From: a virus
DNA: 36,343 nt
IMG/VR virus record: IMGVR_UViG_3300035666_000088
Location: 1-36,343 of that record
Reading direction: 5' to 3' (one strand)
The notes beneath the pieces were generated by a model. The model was not told where the DNA came from. It saw only the letters and a list, made by a program, of their open reading frames with translations, and ran no database searches. Position numbers and translations under genes: made by a program. How positions within the stretch are numbered: the stretch's first letter is position 1; each line of letters starts with the position of its first letter. This document shows positions 1-7,217 of this stretch, piece by piece.

Positions 1-159
1 TGTTCCGATCCCCTTGTGCCACTATTTCGGCAATGGCTTGGAGGGTTGCTCGCTCGGCATCAGAAGCCGTGTCAGGCGCTCTGTCAGGTTGACTTCCTGT
101 TTCTTTGCTATCTGGGGCGGCAGGGGCGGCAGCTGTGGGGGTTGATACACAACTTGGGG
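1..159. repeat. Terminal overlap, left copy (matches 36185-36343)
   Basis: Bases 1-159 match 36185-36343 with three differences, all transitions: 127 C/T, 142 T/C and 145 A/G. The repeat lies inside the spanin genes, and joining the ends restores one uninterrupted spanin reading frame. This supports a circular or circularly permuted genome of about 36,184 bp. Physically replicated terminal repeats should be identical, so the mismatches suggest the two ends came from different members of a phage population, or from sequencing error. Confidence 0.9.
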
Positions 160-433
160 CGCTGATGCGCACCCTGCCAGCGCGAATGGCACGATCAAGA
201 GCAGACTGCTTTTCATTGATGACATTATTTGTCTCCTGTAGCTTGGTTGCGTTTGCGTTTAATTGTTCATTGAGCTTTTGCTCTGTGGCCCTAGATTCCT
301 CGTTTTTGCGAGCAATCTCAATCTGCATCTCTTTGTCCCTGTCTTTCCAGCCAAAGTGATACCCGCCTCGGTAAGTACCAAACAAGGTTATGCACAGACC
401 GACCAAAACCCATGGCAGCGGGATGCCAAACAT
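1..433 (-). CDS. Rz-like inner-membrane spanin (5' part; continues across the join)
   Basis: The i-spanin joins the inner membrane to the Rz1 lipoprotein and helps disrupt the outer membrane at lysis. It starts MFGIPLPWVLVGLCITLFG, an N-terminal signal-anchor, followed by a charged coiled-coil rich in Glu, Lys, Asn and Gln (about residues 30-80) and a Pro/Ala/Ser-rich tail. The ATG at 433 overlaps the upstream stop as TAATG. The frame leaves the window at base 1 and resumes at 36184, ending at 36117 for 166 residues in total, a normal Rz length. Rz1 is embedded in the +1 frame. Identification rests on topology, the embedded lipoprotein and the neighbouring endolysin. Confidence 0.82.
   Translation of the reverse strand, partial: MFGIPLPWVLVGLCITLFGTYRGGYHFGWKDRDKEMQIEIARKNEESRATEQKLNEQLNANATKLQETNNVINEKQSALDRAIRAGRVRISAPSCVSTPTAAAPAAPDSKETGSQPDRAPDTASDAERATLQAIAEIVAQGDRN
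22..225 (-). CDS. Rz1-like outer-membrane spanin lipoprotein
   Basis: This 67-residue lipoprotein has a short signal sequence and the lipobox LAGC (Cys19), then the proline-rich segment QPPQLPPLPPQ typical of Rz1. It should be lipidated, sent to the outer membrane and bound by the C-terminal part of the overlapping Rz-like protein to complete the envelope-spanning lysis complex. It lies wholly within the Rz reading frame in another phase, the embedded arrangement known from lambda-like systems. Three differences in the second copy at the window end are all silent in this frame. Confidence 0.85.
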   Translation of the reverse strand: MSSMKSSLLLIVPFALAGCASAPQVVYQPPQLPPLPPQIAKKQEVNLTERLTRLLMPSEQPSKPLPK

Positions 434-942
434 TATTGCGCCTCCTGTCTGGCCGCTGCCAGCTGCACACGCTCATGGTCATCCTCAAGATGGTCTGGTG
501 GCGTTGTGGGTGGTGGCCCAGGGGTCCAAGACTCATCCAGTGGAGGGTTGACCCATTCTGGCAATGCACCAGATGGCGCGACCCATGTATTAGATTGGCC
601 ATAGGATGGCGCCACAGGCGCTGCAACAGGCGCAGGGGTACTAGGAGCAGGGCTAGGTGGTGCAGGCGTTCCTAGAGCCTTTGCCGTGGCGCTCACAGCC
701 CGTTTGCTCATCACCCCACCGATGCCGCCAACAATAAGTAGCACCACATCGTTGAGCATTTTCAAAAGCGCCTGGTCAATGGGCGCCATGGTCTTGATTG
801 GCTGGGTGACAAAGATGATGCTGTATAAAAACGCAACAACAATGAAACAGAGAATCAGGGTCACTGAAATGACCACAAACCCCCAGACCCTGACCTCGAT
901 CTCGTCAGGGGTTAGGTTTAGCTTCAGGTGGTGGTGGTGCAA
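433..942 (-). CDS. Small membrane protein with two transmembrane segments, putative holin
   Basis: This 169-residue protein has a hydrophobic helix at about residues 19-45 and a second at about 64-80 (LNDVVLLIVGGIGGVM). A Pro/Ala linker and a charged C-terminus follow. It sits directly upstream of the spanin pair, with the endolysin next, so a holin role is the natural inference, but no holin family motif was recognised. The start is TTG at 942: there is no early ATG, and the sequence before it carries a good ribosome site (GGAGAAG). The first 38 bases overlap the upstream lipoprotein gene. It could also be a structural or superinfection-exclusion membrane protein. Confidence 0.6.
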   Translation of the reverse strand: MHHHHLKLNLTPDEIEVRVWGFVVISVTLILCFIVVAFLYSIIFVTQPIKTMAPIDQALLKMLNDVVLLIVGGIGGVMSKRAVSATAKALGTPAPPSPAPSTPAPVAAPVAPSYGQSNTWVAPSGALPEWVNPPLDESWTPGPPPTTPPDHLEDDHERVQLAAARQEAQ

Positions 943-1114
943 TTTGCTTCTCCAAAATAGGGGCGACCAGGTATTCGGGGCAAGTCTGGGTAAACAGACA
1001 CTTTGGCTTTTGGCAATCTAGCGCGTGGAAATTATCGGGGTTTTGACACTTGTAGCGATACCGGTCTTCGCAGCCAGCCAACATTATCAAAGTAATTGCG
1101 AGTAGATATTTCAT
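905..1114 (-). CDS. Small cysteine-rich lipoprotein
   Basis: This 69-residue protein starts MKYLLAITLIMLAGC, a signal peptide with lipobox LAGC (Cys15). The mature part has four further cysteines (KCQNP, DCQKP, KCLF, TCPEY) and a Pro-rich tail. It is probably exported and lipid-anchored in the host envelope. The function is unknown; within the lysis region it could assist outer-membrane disruption or block superinfection. The ATG at 1114 overlaps the preceding stop as ATGA, which fixes the start. Confidence 0.75.
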   Translation of the reverse strand: MKYLLAITLIMLAGCEDRYRYKCQNPDNFHALDCQKPKCLFTQTCPEYLVAPILEKQIAPPPPEAKPNP

Positions 1115-1275
1115 GCGTATACATCCACAGAATTAGGTCTTGCCCATTTTTGCTGCTGAATCTGCTGCTCTTTTTGGTGATTGAGCCTCTGCAATTCTTG
1201 CAAGTTCTTTTGGTGAATGACCCTCTGGGCCTCTTGGAGCATTTTGGCATTTGCCTGATATGGCGTGATTTTCAT
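1111..1275 (-). CDS. Small Gln-rich helical protein (54 aa), function unknown
   Basis: The gene runs ATG 1275 to TGA 1113-1111 and encodes MKITPYQANAKML followed by a charged, Gln-rich segment predicted to be one long amphipathic helix. It has no signal peptide and no membrane segment. The start overlaps the upstream stop as ATGA and its stop overlaps the lipoprotein start as ATGA, so it is held in a coupled chain. That two-sided overlap is the main evidence that it is a gene. Confidence 0.65.
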   Translation of the reverse strand: MKITPYQANAKMLQEAQRVIHQKNLQELQRLNHQKEQQIQQQKWARPNSVDVYA

Positions 1276-1427
1276 TTTCCAAGCCCCACCTTTCCAAGCA
1301 GTAGATTGACGATCCGGTCCGACAAGTCATCCGGCAAAAATCGAAGAAACCCAAGCAGCCACCAGATGACCAACAGATAAACAAACACCTTCAAAAACAT
1401 GTCGAATTGTTTTTGGTATTCGTTCAT
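1272..1427 (-). CDS. Single-span membrane protein (51 aa)
   Basis: It begins MNEYQKQFDMFLKVF and continues into a hydrophobic helix with a WW pair (about residues 11-31), then DDLSDRIVNLLLGKVGLGK. One transmembrane segment is likely. The ATG at 1427 and the TGA at 1272 both sit in ATGA overlaps with neighbours. Its place among several tiny membrane proteins suggests a role in lysis timing or envelope modification; this is inference only. Confidence 0.65.
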   Translation of the reverse strand: MNEYQKQFDMFLKVFVYLLVIWWLLGFLRFLPDDLSDRIVNLLLGKVGLGK

Positions 1428-1918
1428 CGGCCACACCCGCCCTTTGGACACAAGCTCATCAACTCATTTATACCAATAAAGACAAGAAGCAAAACAAAAG
1501 CCACGCCGCCAATGATCATGGCTATCTCTTGCATTTCCTCTTCTTTAGCTTTGGCCTTCTTTTCCTCGGCCTTCAGTGCTGCCATCTCTTTGGCATCATC
1601 TCTGTCCATCTCTGCTTGACGGGCCTTGATCTTGTTCCAGACATCGATCTTGCCGGTCTGCATGAAGAGCATTTTCAGCTCTTCCTCAAAGGCTCTGGCT
1701 TGCTCCAGCGCCATCTCAATTTGCAGGGCTGCTCCCATGTTGGAGCCTTTTTTCTCCCTCTTGGCCTGAAGCATGGCCTTGGTCGCCTGGCTCTTGGCAT
1801 CGAACATTTTCCCAATCATTGGGGCCAGCGAGCCTAATTCATTGGCCACCTTGCTGGCCTTTTTCACCATGCTGATGGCGCTTTGTAGGCCGTTTAGAGC
1901 TGTGATTGGATCGATCAT
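1424..1918 (-). CDS. Coiled-coil protein with C-terminal membrane anchor
   Basis: This protein of about 164 residues starts MIDPITALNGLQSAI. A Lys/Glu/Ala-rich coiled-coil covers most of the middle, followed by a hydrophobic segment near the C-terminus (IAMIIGGVAFVLLLVFIGI) and a Cys-containing tail (CPKGGCGR). The start at 1918 is preceded by a GGGAG ribosome site and overlaps the upstream stop as ATGA; a GTG at 1933 is less likely. The product looks like a tail-anchored membrane protein, possibly a virion or lysis component. I recognise no named family. Confidence 0.72.
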   Translation of the reverse strand: MIDPITALNGLQSAISMVKKASKVANELGSLAPMIGKMFDAKSQATKAMLQAKREKKGSNMGAALQIEMALEQARAFEEELKMLFMQTGKIDVWNKIKARQAEMDRDDAKEMAALKAEEKKAKAKEEEMQEIAMIIGGVAFVLLLVFIGINELMSLCPKGGCGR

Positions 1919-2031
1919 TTCCTCTTCTCCCACTTGATGCAGACAACCCTCCGATTGTAGACATCACCGGTCCATGTCCACCTGGTGCATCTATATTCGG
2001 CAGCTGCTAGTAAGACCAAAGCATAGATCAT
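1915..2031 (-). CDS. Tiny exported-like protein with W/C motif (38 aa)
   Basis: MIYALVLLAAAEYRC is a short hydrophobic leader, followed by a compact motif with two cysteines and three tryptophans (RWTWTGDVYNRRVVC, then IKWEK). The leader may be a minimal signal peptide and the two cysteines could form a disulfide in the periplasm. Start and stop both lie in ATGA overlaps with neighbouring genes. Function unknown. Confidence 0.6.
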   Translation of the reverse strand: MIYALVLLAAAEYRCTRWTWTGDVYNRRVVCIKWEKRK

Positions 2032-2120
2032 GGCCAATACATAACGATGACATAAGTTGACCAAATGATGGTCGCCACCAAGATGGCCGCAGCAATGAAT
2101 GCCACGGCCCAATCTCTCAT
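2028..2120 (-). CDS. Single-span membrane peptide (30 aa)
   Basis: It encodes MRDWAVAFIAAAILVATIIW and then STYVIVMYWP, almost entirely one transmembrane helix. The ATG at 2120 overlaps the stop of the upstream gene and the TGA at 2028 overlaps the next ATG, both as ATGA. The unbroken coupling is the argument that this very small frame is translated. It is a possible holin-like or antiholin-like peptide; the role is unproven. Confidence 0.55.
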   Translation of the reverse strand: MRDWAVAFIAAAILVATIIWSTYVIVMYWP

Positions 2121-2314
2121 AGCCCGAAAATCTTCTTGACGAATTCGGCAGCCACACCTGGTCCAAGCAAAACGGCCAAGATCACCGCATAAAGCAGATA
2201 TTCAATCTTTGTCATGCGCCTGTCGCCATCCTTCATTGATGAAGCAATAGCAGTGTAGCGCTCGGCGCAGATGGCCTCATGCACCGCCAGCCTTTTGTCA
2301 ACTTCTGCTTCCAT
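2117..2314 (-). CDS. Small tail-anchored membrane protein (65 aa), possible holin-associated
   Basis: The N-terminal half is an amphipathic charged helix (MEAEVDKRLAVHEAI onward). The C-terminal half contains a transmembrane segment (YLLYAVILAVLLGPGVAAEF) and a short basic tail. The layout resembles XhlA-type hemolysin/holin helpers, but I cannot show homology. The start at 2314 was chosen because an upstream in-frame extension would run into the preceding gene. The stop overlaps the next gene as ATGA. Confidence 0.65.
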   Translation of the reverse strand: MEAEVDKRLAVHEAICAERYTAIASSMKDGDRRMTKIEYLLYAVILAVLLGPGVAAEFVKKIFGL

Positions 2315-2325
2315 GATTATTCCGA

Positions 2326-2541
2326 TTAGACAGAAGCCGCACGAATTGCTGTTAAATCTTCGTTTGTCCAAAAGTCTTTAGCCAACATCAAAACCAGATG
2401 CTCTTTGTTACGAGCCAAGCAATCTGCCCAATCTTCAGCAGTCATCATTTCTGGTTTGCCAGCATTGATGAGAGCCACGCTATCTAAGCAAGCTGAGTAG
2501 TGCTTGGCGATTTGTTCTGGGGTTTGGGTTTCAATAGTCAT
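2326..2541 (-). CDS. Small protein downstream of tail fibre (71 aa)
   Basis: It begins MTIETQTPEQIAKHYSACLD and contains two short helical segments with Trp residues (EDWADCLARN, KDFWTNEDL). It is soluble, with no signal peptide. A strong AAAGGA ribosome site precedes the ATG at 2541. Being the gene immediately after the fibre, it may be a fibre assembly chaperone or a fibre-associated protein; this is inference from position. Confidence 0.7.
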   Translation of the reverse strand: MTIETQTPEQIAKHYSACLDSVALINAGKPEMMTAEDWADCLARNKEHLVLMLAKDFWTNEDLTAIRAASV

Positions 2542-2550
2542 GATTTTCCT

Positions 2551-4446
2551 TTAAAGGTTAGCGGCATCCAAACGTGCCTTGAGTGAGAGAATTAACGCAT
2601 CTTGAACTTGTAATTTCTTAAGCAACACAACAGTCAAACGCTCATATTGGAAACCTTCAATTTCGCCAGCTACTCCACGAGTGACAAGTTCTTCAAAACC
2701 AGCTTCAGCCGCTTCATCAGCAATCAATCCTAAATGGTCTTTGGTTTTGTCATCACGTTCACATTTAGATTTATAACGAACAGGCCGCAATAAGTTAATG
2801 TCAAAATCTTCAACATCACGGATGTCTTGTTTGTATTTAAGGGCAGAAGTTGAACGATAGAAAAGTCCGTCACCATCTACGCCTACGTTGCCAGCAGTAG
2901 CTGTAGTGTTGTCACGCACACCAGTGCAATTAAAAACTCCGCCTGACTGAAACCATGCCCTTGGATTCCCATTGCCATCAGCCAGCACGATGTAGCCGCT
3001 TGCAGTGCGAATGTCTAGGCCGCCTCCGTTACCACTGAAACGACCAAGAATTGTATTGGCAGAACCAGTAGTAATTACGCTGCCAGTACTTTGACCAAGG
3101 AATGTATTGCTACCAGCCGCACCTTGTAATGCAAATCCAGCGCCTTCACCAATACAGGTGTTTGCGTCACCTGTTATTGCGGCGGCTCCATTAGAACCAG
3201 AACGAGAGCCAATAAAGACGTTATAAGAACCTGTTGTAACGCTATCGCCAGCTTCAAGTCCTAAAGCATTGTTGTTAATGCCTGTGGTGTTTGCATAAAG
3301 AGCCTGATAACCTACAGCGGTGTTGCTATTGGCTGTGGTGTTGGAGAACAGCGCACGATAACCAACGCCTACATTGTATGCGCCCGTAGTATTTGCAAAA
3401 AGAGCCTGTTGTCCTATGCCAGAGTTATAAGATGCAGTGGTATTGAGTTGCAAAGAACCTAAACCAAAAGCTGAGTTGTATTGACCAGTTGTATTTGAGA
3501 ACAAAGCCTTCCAACCCATAGCAGTGTTTTCTGCACCTGTGGTATTTGCATATCCCGCTTGATAGCCAACAGCGGTGTTGTTGGAAGCGGTAGTGTTTAA
3601 TCCAAGAGCTTGTCTACCTAATGCCGTGTTTTCACCGCCCGTGGTGTTGCTTGTTAATGCGCCATTACCCATTGCGATGTTGCTACCGCCTGTGGTGTTA
3701 GAGCCAAGAGTACCAACACCTATCGCTGAGTTTTCTGTGCCAGTTGTGTTGGCATACAGAGATTGATAACCGACAGCAGTGTTGTATGAGGCTGTGGTGT
3801 TGGAGGTAAGTGCCTGCGTACCGATGGCGGTATTATTAGCGCCTGTGGTGTTTGTAAAAAGAGCGTTAGTACCAAAGGCGTTATTGTTTCCGCCAGTAGT
3901 ATTGCTATACAAAGAATAGTTACCAACAGCAACACCGCCAACTGCGGTAGTGTTTGAACGTAATACGTCCCGACCAACTGCCACGTTGTCCGTTCCACTT
4001 GTATTGCCCAGTAAAGCACTTGCGCCAATAGCAGTATTGCTTGTTCCCGTTTGAGAACCTCCTGATAAAGCACTAGCACCCACCGCAGTATTGGTAGACA
4101 CAGCACCAGCACCACGGCCTACTGTTAGACCTTGAATAGAACCTGCACCAGTTACGCTCAAAGTGCTTGATGCGCTTAGAGTGGTAAAAGCACCAGAGTC
4201 TGGAGTGCTTGAGCCAATGGCAGTCGCATCAATAGTGCTAGATGCACCAGTAACCACCAATGTTCCCGCTACTGATAATGTCTTACCAGCGCCAACATTT
4301 AGGCCAACACTAGTACCAGTGCCTGCGGCAGCAAAGACAGCATCTAAACTGTCCAAGTCGGTATTGATCTTTGTACCCCATGTGTCGGTGGATGCACCAA
4401 CTTCTGGTTTGGTAAGTAATAGATTTGTGGTGGTTGAATCTGCCAT
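2551..4446 (-). CDS. Tail fibre with 17-residue repeats and S74 intramolecular chaperone
   Basis: This 631-residue protein probably forms the trimeric receptor-binding fibre. The N-terminus ([20 protein letters not shown]) should attach to the tail. Residues of about 119-472 are a run of about 20 units, mostly 17 residues with pattern NTAxGxxALxxNTTGxx, like the head repeats of trimeric adhesins. Residues of about 534-631 match the Peptidase_S74 (endosialidase-type) chaperone, starting [16 protein letters not shown] and ending in a helical coiled-coil; that family self-cleaves at a Ser near the domain start. The start has a GGGG ribosome site. Confidence 0.88.
   Translation of the reverse strand: MADSTTTNLLLTKPEVGASTDTWGTKINTDLDSLDAVFAAAGTGTSVGLNVGAGKTLSVAGTLVVTGASSTIDATAIGSSTPDSGAFTTLSASSTLSVTGAGSIQGLTVGRGAGAVSTNTAVGASALSGGSQTGTSNTAIGASALLGNTSGTDNVAVGRDVLRSNTTAVGGVAVGNYSLYSNTTGGNNNAFGTNALFTNTTGANNTAIGTQALTSNTTASYNTAVGYQSLYANTTGTENSAIGVGTLGSNTTGGSNIAMGNGALTSNTTGGENTALGRQALGLNTTASNNTAVGYQAGYANTTGAENTAMGWKALFSNTTGQYNSAFGLGSLQLNTTASYNSGIGQQALFANTTGAYNVGVGYRALFSNTTANSNTAVGYQALYANTTGINNNALGLEAGDSVTTGSYNVFIGSRSGSNGAAAITGDANTCIGEGAGFALQGAAGSNTFLGQSTGSVITTGSANTILGRFSGNGGGLDIRTASGYIVLADGNGNPRAWFQSGGVFNCTGVRDNTTATAGNVGVDGDGLFYRSTSALKYKQDIRDVEDFDINLLRPVRYKSKCERDDKTKDHLGLIADEAAEAGFEELVTRGVAGEIEGFQYERLTVVLLKKLQVQDALILSLKARLDAANL
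3031..4092 (-). repeat. 51-bp coding repeats in tail fibre
   Basis: Tandem 51-bp units encode the 17-residue NTAxG...NTTG motif. About 16 units have exactly this length, flanked by a few of 17-20 residues. Two residue types alternate at the loop ends (NTTG and NTTA). At DNA level the units are diverged but share gtggtgtt and similar blocks, so unequal recombination could alter fibre length. Confidence 0.85.
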
Positions 4447-4455
4447 TTTTTACCC

Positions 4456-5217
4456 CTATGCGGCTATTTGCCAAGTCTCGCTATTATCCGCAATTGCTGT
4501 CCAACTTTCACTGTTGTCACTAATTGCGGCCCATGTTTCTGATGTGTCTGTGATCGGTGTCCATGTCTCTGCATTGTCAGAGATTGCATTCCATGTCTCT
4601 GCCGTGTCACTCTCTGCCACCCATTTTAGATTGCCAGCAATCGTCATAGATGACTGGCAAGTGAAATTGATTGGAGTGCTTTGTCTTCTCTGGCCGTTGA
4701 CACTCATGCCAGACTCAGCCGCAATCAGCACAGACTGATTCACGATCACGCTGGTGGCCACAGTCATTGTGGCAAAGTCTTCAATCAGGATTTGAATCAG
4801 TGGGACCCTGACACCATTGACAGACATCGCGCTGGTATCGACCGAGGCAAATGCACCGATGGCCACTCTGGTGGCCGCCAGGCTCGCGCTAGATGTGGCC
4901 GCAAATGTTGATTTGCCTATGGCATAGCGCAAAGCGCTTGCAGACATGCTGCTGGTGCTAGATATCGTGGCCGAGGCATCGGCAACTATTTGCGCAGCAG
5001 CTGTTGCACCGCTAGACGCTGAAACCGAGAATGATGCTGTCTTGACCACATTGGCCGAGACAGTCTCTGAGCTAGAAGCAGAAACAGAAAACGCGCCTAT
5101 GCAGACGCGCCTTGCATTGATTGCAGCCGTGCTGGTGGCTGCAAGTGTGGCTGCTCCAAGGCTTACGCCATAGGAGTAATTGCCTCCACCATACGGGCCA
5201 AGACCATAGGCTGCCAT
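4456..5217 (-). CDS. Virion protein with Ser/Ala-rich body and C-terminal ETW repeats
   Basis: This 253-residue protein starts with a Gly/Tyr segment (MAAYGLGPYGGGNYSYG). A Ser/Ala/Thr-rich region with recurring SVSASS and RVAIGAF strings follows, likely beta-rich. The last 50 residues are five 10-residue repeats with core (D)(N/T)(S/A)E(T/S)W. Its place between the fibre and a minor tail protein implies a tail or appendage component. I do not recognise a defined family. The gene starts one base after the preceding stop. Confidence 0.75.
   Translation of the reverse strand: MAAYGLGPYGGGNYSYGVSLGAATLAATSTAAINARRVCIGAFSVSASSSETVSANVVKTASFSVSASSGATAAAQIVADASATISSTSSMSASALRYAIGKSTFAATSSASLAATRVAIGAFASVDTSAMSVNGVRVPLIQILIEDFATMTVATSVIVNQSVLIAAESGMSVNGQRRQSTPINFTCQSSMTIAGNLKWVAESDTAETWNAISDNAETWTPITDTSETWAAISDNSESWTAIADNSETWQIAA
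4459..4608 (-). repeat. Five 30-bp coding repeats (ETW decapeptides)
   Basis: The 3' end of the virion gene consists of five 30-bp units encoding DTAETWNAIS, DNAETWTPIT, DTSETWAAIS, DNSESWTAIA and DNSETWQIAA. The Trp spacing is exactly ten residues, as expected for short beta-strand or turn repeats. Confidence 0.9.
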
Positions 5218-5218
5218 G

Positions 5219-5617
5219 TCATGTCAATGTGACATCAAGATCACCAGCTGGGATTCGCAGCACATCGCCATCGTTGATGGTGCGAGCTGTGGTCAGCGCT
5301 GCCCAGGCTAATAAATTGCCGCCAGTGCTTGCGTCAAAAATGCCAGCCCAGCCAATTGATCCCCAATTGCCGCCACTAGCAGCTGCAAATTCAATGGCCG
5401 CTGCGTTTGTTGCGTTGGTGGGGCTTGTGCCGGAGACAGTGATTGTTCCGGTGACCACTCGCGCATAGGCGTTGCCAGACACCTCAGTGCCGCCGCCAGT
5501 GTCACTTGGCGCAGCCGTGAAAAGGCCAATGTACCAAGCCGTGGGGCGTGTGGCGCTGCTGGTTGTCAACAGCCAGGTTAAAACTAGGTTTTCGGTGTAG
5601 TCGGTAAAAGATGACAT
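5219..5617 (-). CDS. Minor virion/tail protein
   Basis: This 132-residue protein has an N-terminal helix (MSSFTDYTENLVLTWLL), a TAWYIGLFT segment, GTEVSGNAYARV, and a C-terminal NDGDVLRIPAGDLDVTLT strand. This signature recurs in minor tail or fibre-associated proteins of many tailed phages. Predicted beta-rich and soluble. The ribosome site AAGGA lies at good spacing before the ATG at 5617. The role at the tail tip or fibre base is inferred from position. Confidence 0.75.
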   Translation of the reverse strand: MSSFTDYTENLVLTWLLTTSSATRPTAWYIGLFTAAPSDTGGGTEVSGNAYARVVTGTITVSGTSPTNATNAAAIEFAAASGGNWGSIGWAGIFDASTGGNLLAWAALTTARTINDGDVLRIPAGDLDVTLT

Positions 5618-5626
5618 GTCCAGTCC

Positions 5627-6250
5627 TTATCCAAAAGTCTTTGCACGGGTAAGCAATGCACCACCAGAAGACGCACCGCGATCATCGGCAGTTTGCAATT
5701 CACTCATTGCACGATCATATAGCGATGACCACACTTGGATTCTCGCATCATCTTGCAAGTATGGAGCAGCTTGCAGCAGCGCGCCATACAGATAAATGTC
5801 GGGGCTTGATGCCAAAAGCCAGTTGGTGGTCACAGTGCTTGATAACTTTGTCAACTTAGCGTAATAGGTCAACTCAGTTGTGTAGTTAGAGTCTGGTGTT
5901 GGGACCAATCTAAACTGGCCACCGACCACACCAAAGAATTTGGGTTTGGCGCTGGCCGTGTAATTGGCGGCCTCATTGTCCAAGGCATCAATGCTCAAAA
6001 ACTGCAATGGGGTCTGTGGATTTGTGCTTGTCAGTTTCAGAGATTTTGTTTCCAAAAAGTCAGCAGGCACAGCGCCATATTGCGCGTCAAAAGACGCATT
6101 GGCCCTGACAATCATCTGCCTGGTGCGCAGCGTTCTTTCAACTTGCGCCTCGGCCAGAGAGATAAAGTCAGGAATGGCATTTGTCAGGTCTGACCGATTA
6201 AGCCAATCACCAATGGATGTCTTCAGCTCTGTGTAGGTTGTCAGTGCCAT
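5627..6250 (-). CDS. Head-tail adaptor-like protein
   Basis: It starts MALTTYTELKTSIGDWLNRS, a short helical region typical of phage adaptor proteins, followed by FISLAEAQVERTLR and a beta-rich section. About 207 residues. Adaptors of this type bind below the portal and join head to tail. The start at 6250 overlaps the previous stop as TAATG; the longer upstream extension is rejected because it lies wholly in the preceding gene. The match is by overall pattern, not a catalytic motif. Confidence 0.72.
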   Translation of the reverse strand: MALTTYTELKTSIGDWLNRSDLTNAIPDFISLAEAQVERTLRTRQMIVRANASFDAQYGAVPADFLETKSLKLTSTNPQTPLQFLSIDALDNEAANYTASAKPKFFGVVGGQFRLVPTPDSNYTTELTYYAKLTKLSSTVTTNWLLASSPDIYLYGALLQAAPYLQDDARIQVWSSLYDRAMSELQTADDRGASSGGALLTRAKTFG

Positions 6251-6900
6251 TATTGGGCCTCTTTTTCCATCTCTTCTTTCACAATCCAAGTGTGTTCATG
6301 GCGATATTCAAATGTGCCAATATGGCCAATTTCCTTTGAGACATCATGGTCGATGTAAACCTTGTAACCTAGTTCTTGAGCTTTCTTACAAAAGAAAACA
6401 TCTTCTCCCATGTAGCCTCTGGTGGTCTGCCACGGCATATCAAACCATGGCTCGCTCATGCCCTCAAACACCTCGCGCTTGATCAGCATTATGCCAGTGC
6501 CAATGCTTCCCACCTCTTGCAATCCAGTAGATTCTGGCATGGTGTAGACCGGCACTCGCTTGTCGTTTTCGTCATAGTTTTGAGCTGTCGGGCCAGTGGG
6601 CATTCTGCGCCTGGCGCAGTTGGCGGCCACAATCTCTTTGTCGTGGGCCAATAATCTGCCAACCATGTCCTGTGGAAATGTCATGTCAGAGTCAATGAAA
6701 AGGATATGTGTGCAGCCTTCTCTCATGGCATCCAAGCAAAGGTCAGCCCTTTGGTTTTGGATAATCGTGCCTTGCATCAATTTCAGACTAATTGCGTCTG
6801 TGGTGTTGAGTGTGTGATACGCCACCATATTGACCATGCAATATGTGTAATTGGTGTGGACCTGATCACGGGCCGGTGTGCAGACTGCAATGTAGTTCAT
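6250..6900 (-). CDS. GT-A fold glycosyltransferase
   Basis: This 216-residue protein has a nucleotide-sugar/metal motif FIDSDM (Asp70 and Asp72). Downstream are GSIGTGIMLIKREVFEG and GEDVFFCKKAQELGYKVYID, the usual acceptor/base region of family 2-like enzymes. It likely transfers a sugar from a nucleotide donor to a virion protein, host surface glycan or modified base; the substrate is unknown. It is embedded between head genes and coupled to the upstream gene by ATGA. One of two glycosyltransferases in the genome. Confidence 0.8.
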   Translation of the reverse strand: MNYIAVCTPARDQVHTNYTYCMVNMVAYHTLNTTDAISLKLMQGTIIQNQRADLCLDAMREGCTHILFIDSDMTFPQDMVGRLLAHDKEIVAANCARRRMPTGPTAQNYDENDKRVPVYTMPESTGLQEVGSIGTGIMLIKREVFEGMSEPWFDMPWQTTRGYMGEDVFFCKKAQELGYKVYIDHDVSKEIGHIGTFEYRHEHTWIVKEEMEKEAQ

Positions 6901-7214
6901 ACTTTTCCAGGTCGAGTTCTAAAGAATTGGTTGTCGCTGTCGTTCAGCCATTTTTTCATGTATTCCTGATCATCGATCTTGCCCTCGGCCTTCATCTTGT
7001 AATAAAGAGCTTCTGGGATGGATGCGACCAAGTGCCATTCACCTTTCCATGTGGCCTTTTCATCTACAGCGTTATAGATGGCCTTGTTGGCCTCAATGAC
7101 ATCAGTCACATCTTGTTGGGTCTGGATGGTGACTTCATCGTTGTCGGTGTTGTAGTGCCAGGTGCGTGTAATGCCATGGTCTTTGTTGACATCAAATAAT
7201 TTTTTTTCAATCAT
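6897..7214 (-). CDS. Conserved phage protein of unknown function (105 aa)
   Basis: It starts MIEKKLFDVNKDHGITRTWH and ends NQFFRTRPGKV. It is soluble and mixed alpha/beta, with WHYNTDNDEVTIQTQQDV followed by a helical part. It follows the capsid gene beyond a terminator and is coupled by ATGA to the glycosyltransferase. Head-associated by position; no function can be assigned. Confidence 0.72.
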   Translation of the reverse strand: MIEKKLFDVNKDHGITRTWHYNTDNDEVTIQTQQDVTDVIEANKAIYNAVDEKATWKGEWHLVASIPEALYYKMKAEGKIDDQEYMKKWLNDSDNQFFRTRPGKV

Positions 7215-7217
7215 GTT

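Noticed and set aside
318-626. Minus-strand frame of 102 codons
   Set aside because: Shadow of the putative holin and the i-spanin; composition rich in His, Arg and Trp without pattern.
1032-1250. Minus-strand frame of 72 codons rich in Arg, Lys and Ser
   Set aside because: Overlaps the lipoprotein and the 54-residue gene in another frame, with no ribosome site or coupling.
1133-1384. Minus-strand frame of 83 codons
   Set aside because: Two coupled genes (1427-1272 and 1275-1111) in other frames explain the same stretch with ATGA junctions and sensible membrane or helix composition.
4163-4738. Plus-strand frame of 191 codons opposite the fibre genes
   Set aside because: Open only because the Ser/Ala/Val-rich fibre genes on the minus strand lack stops in the complementary phase; it crosses two real genes.
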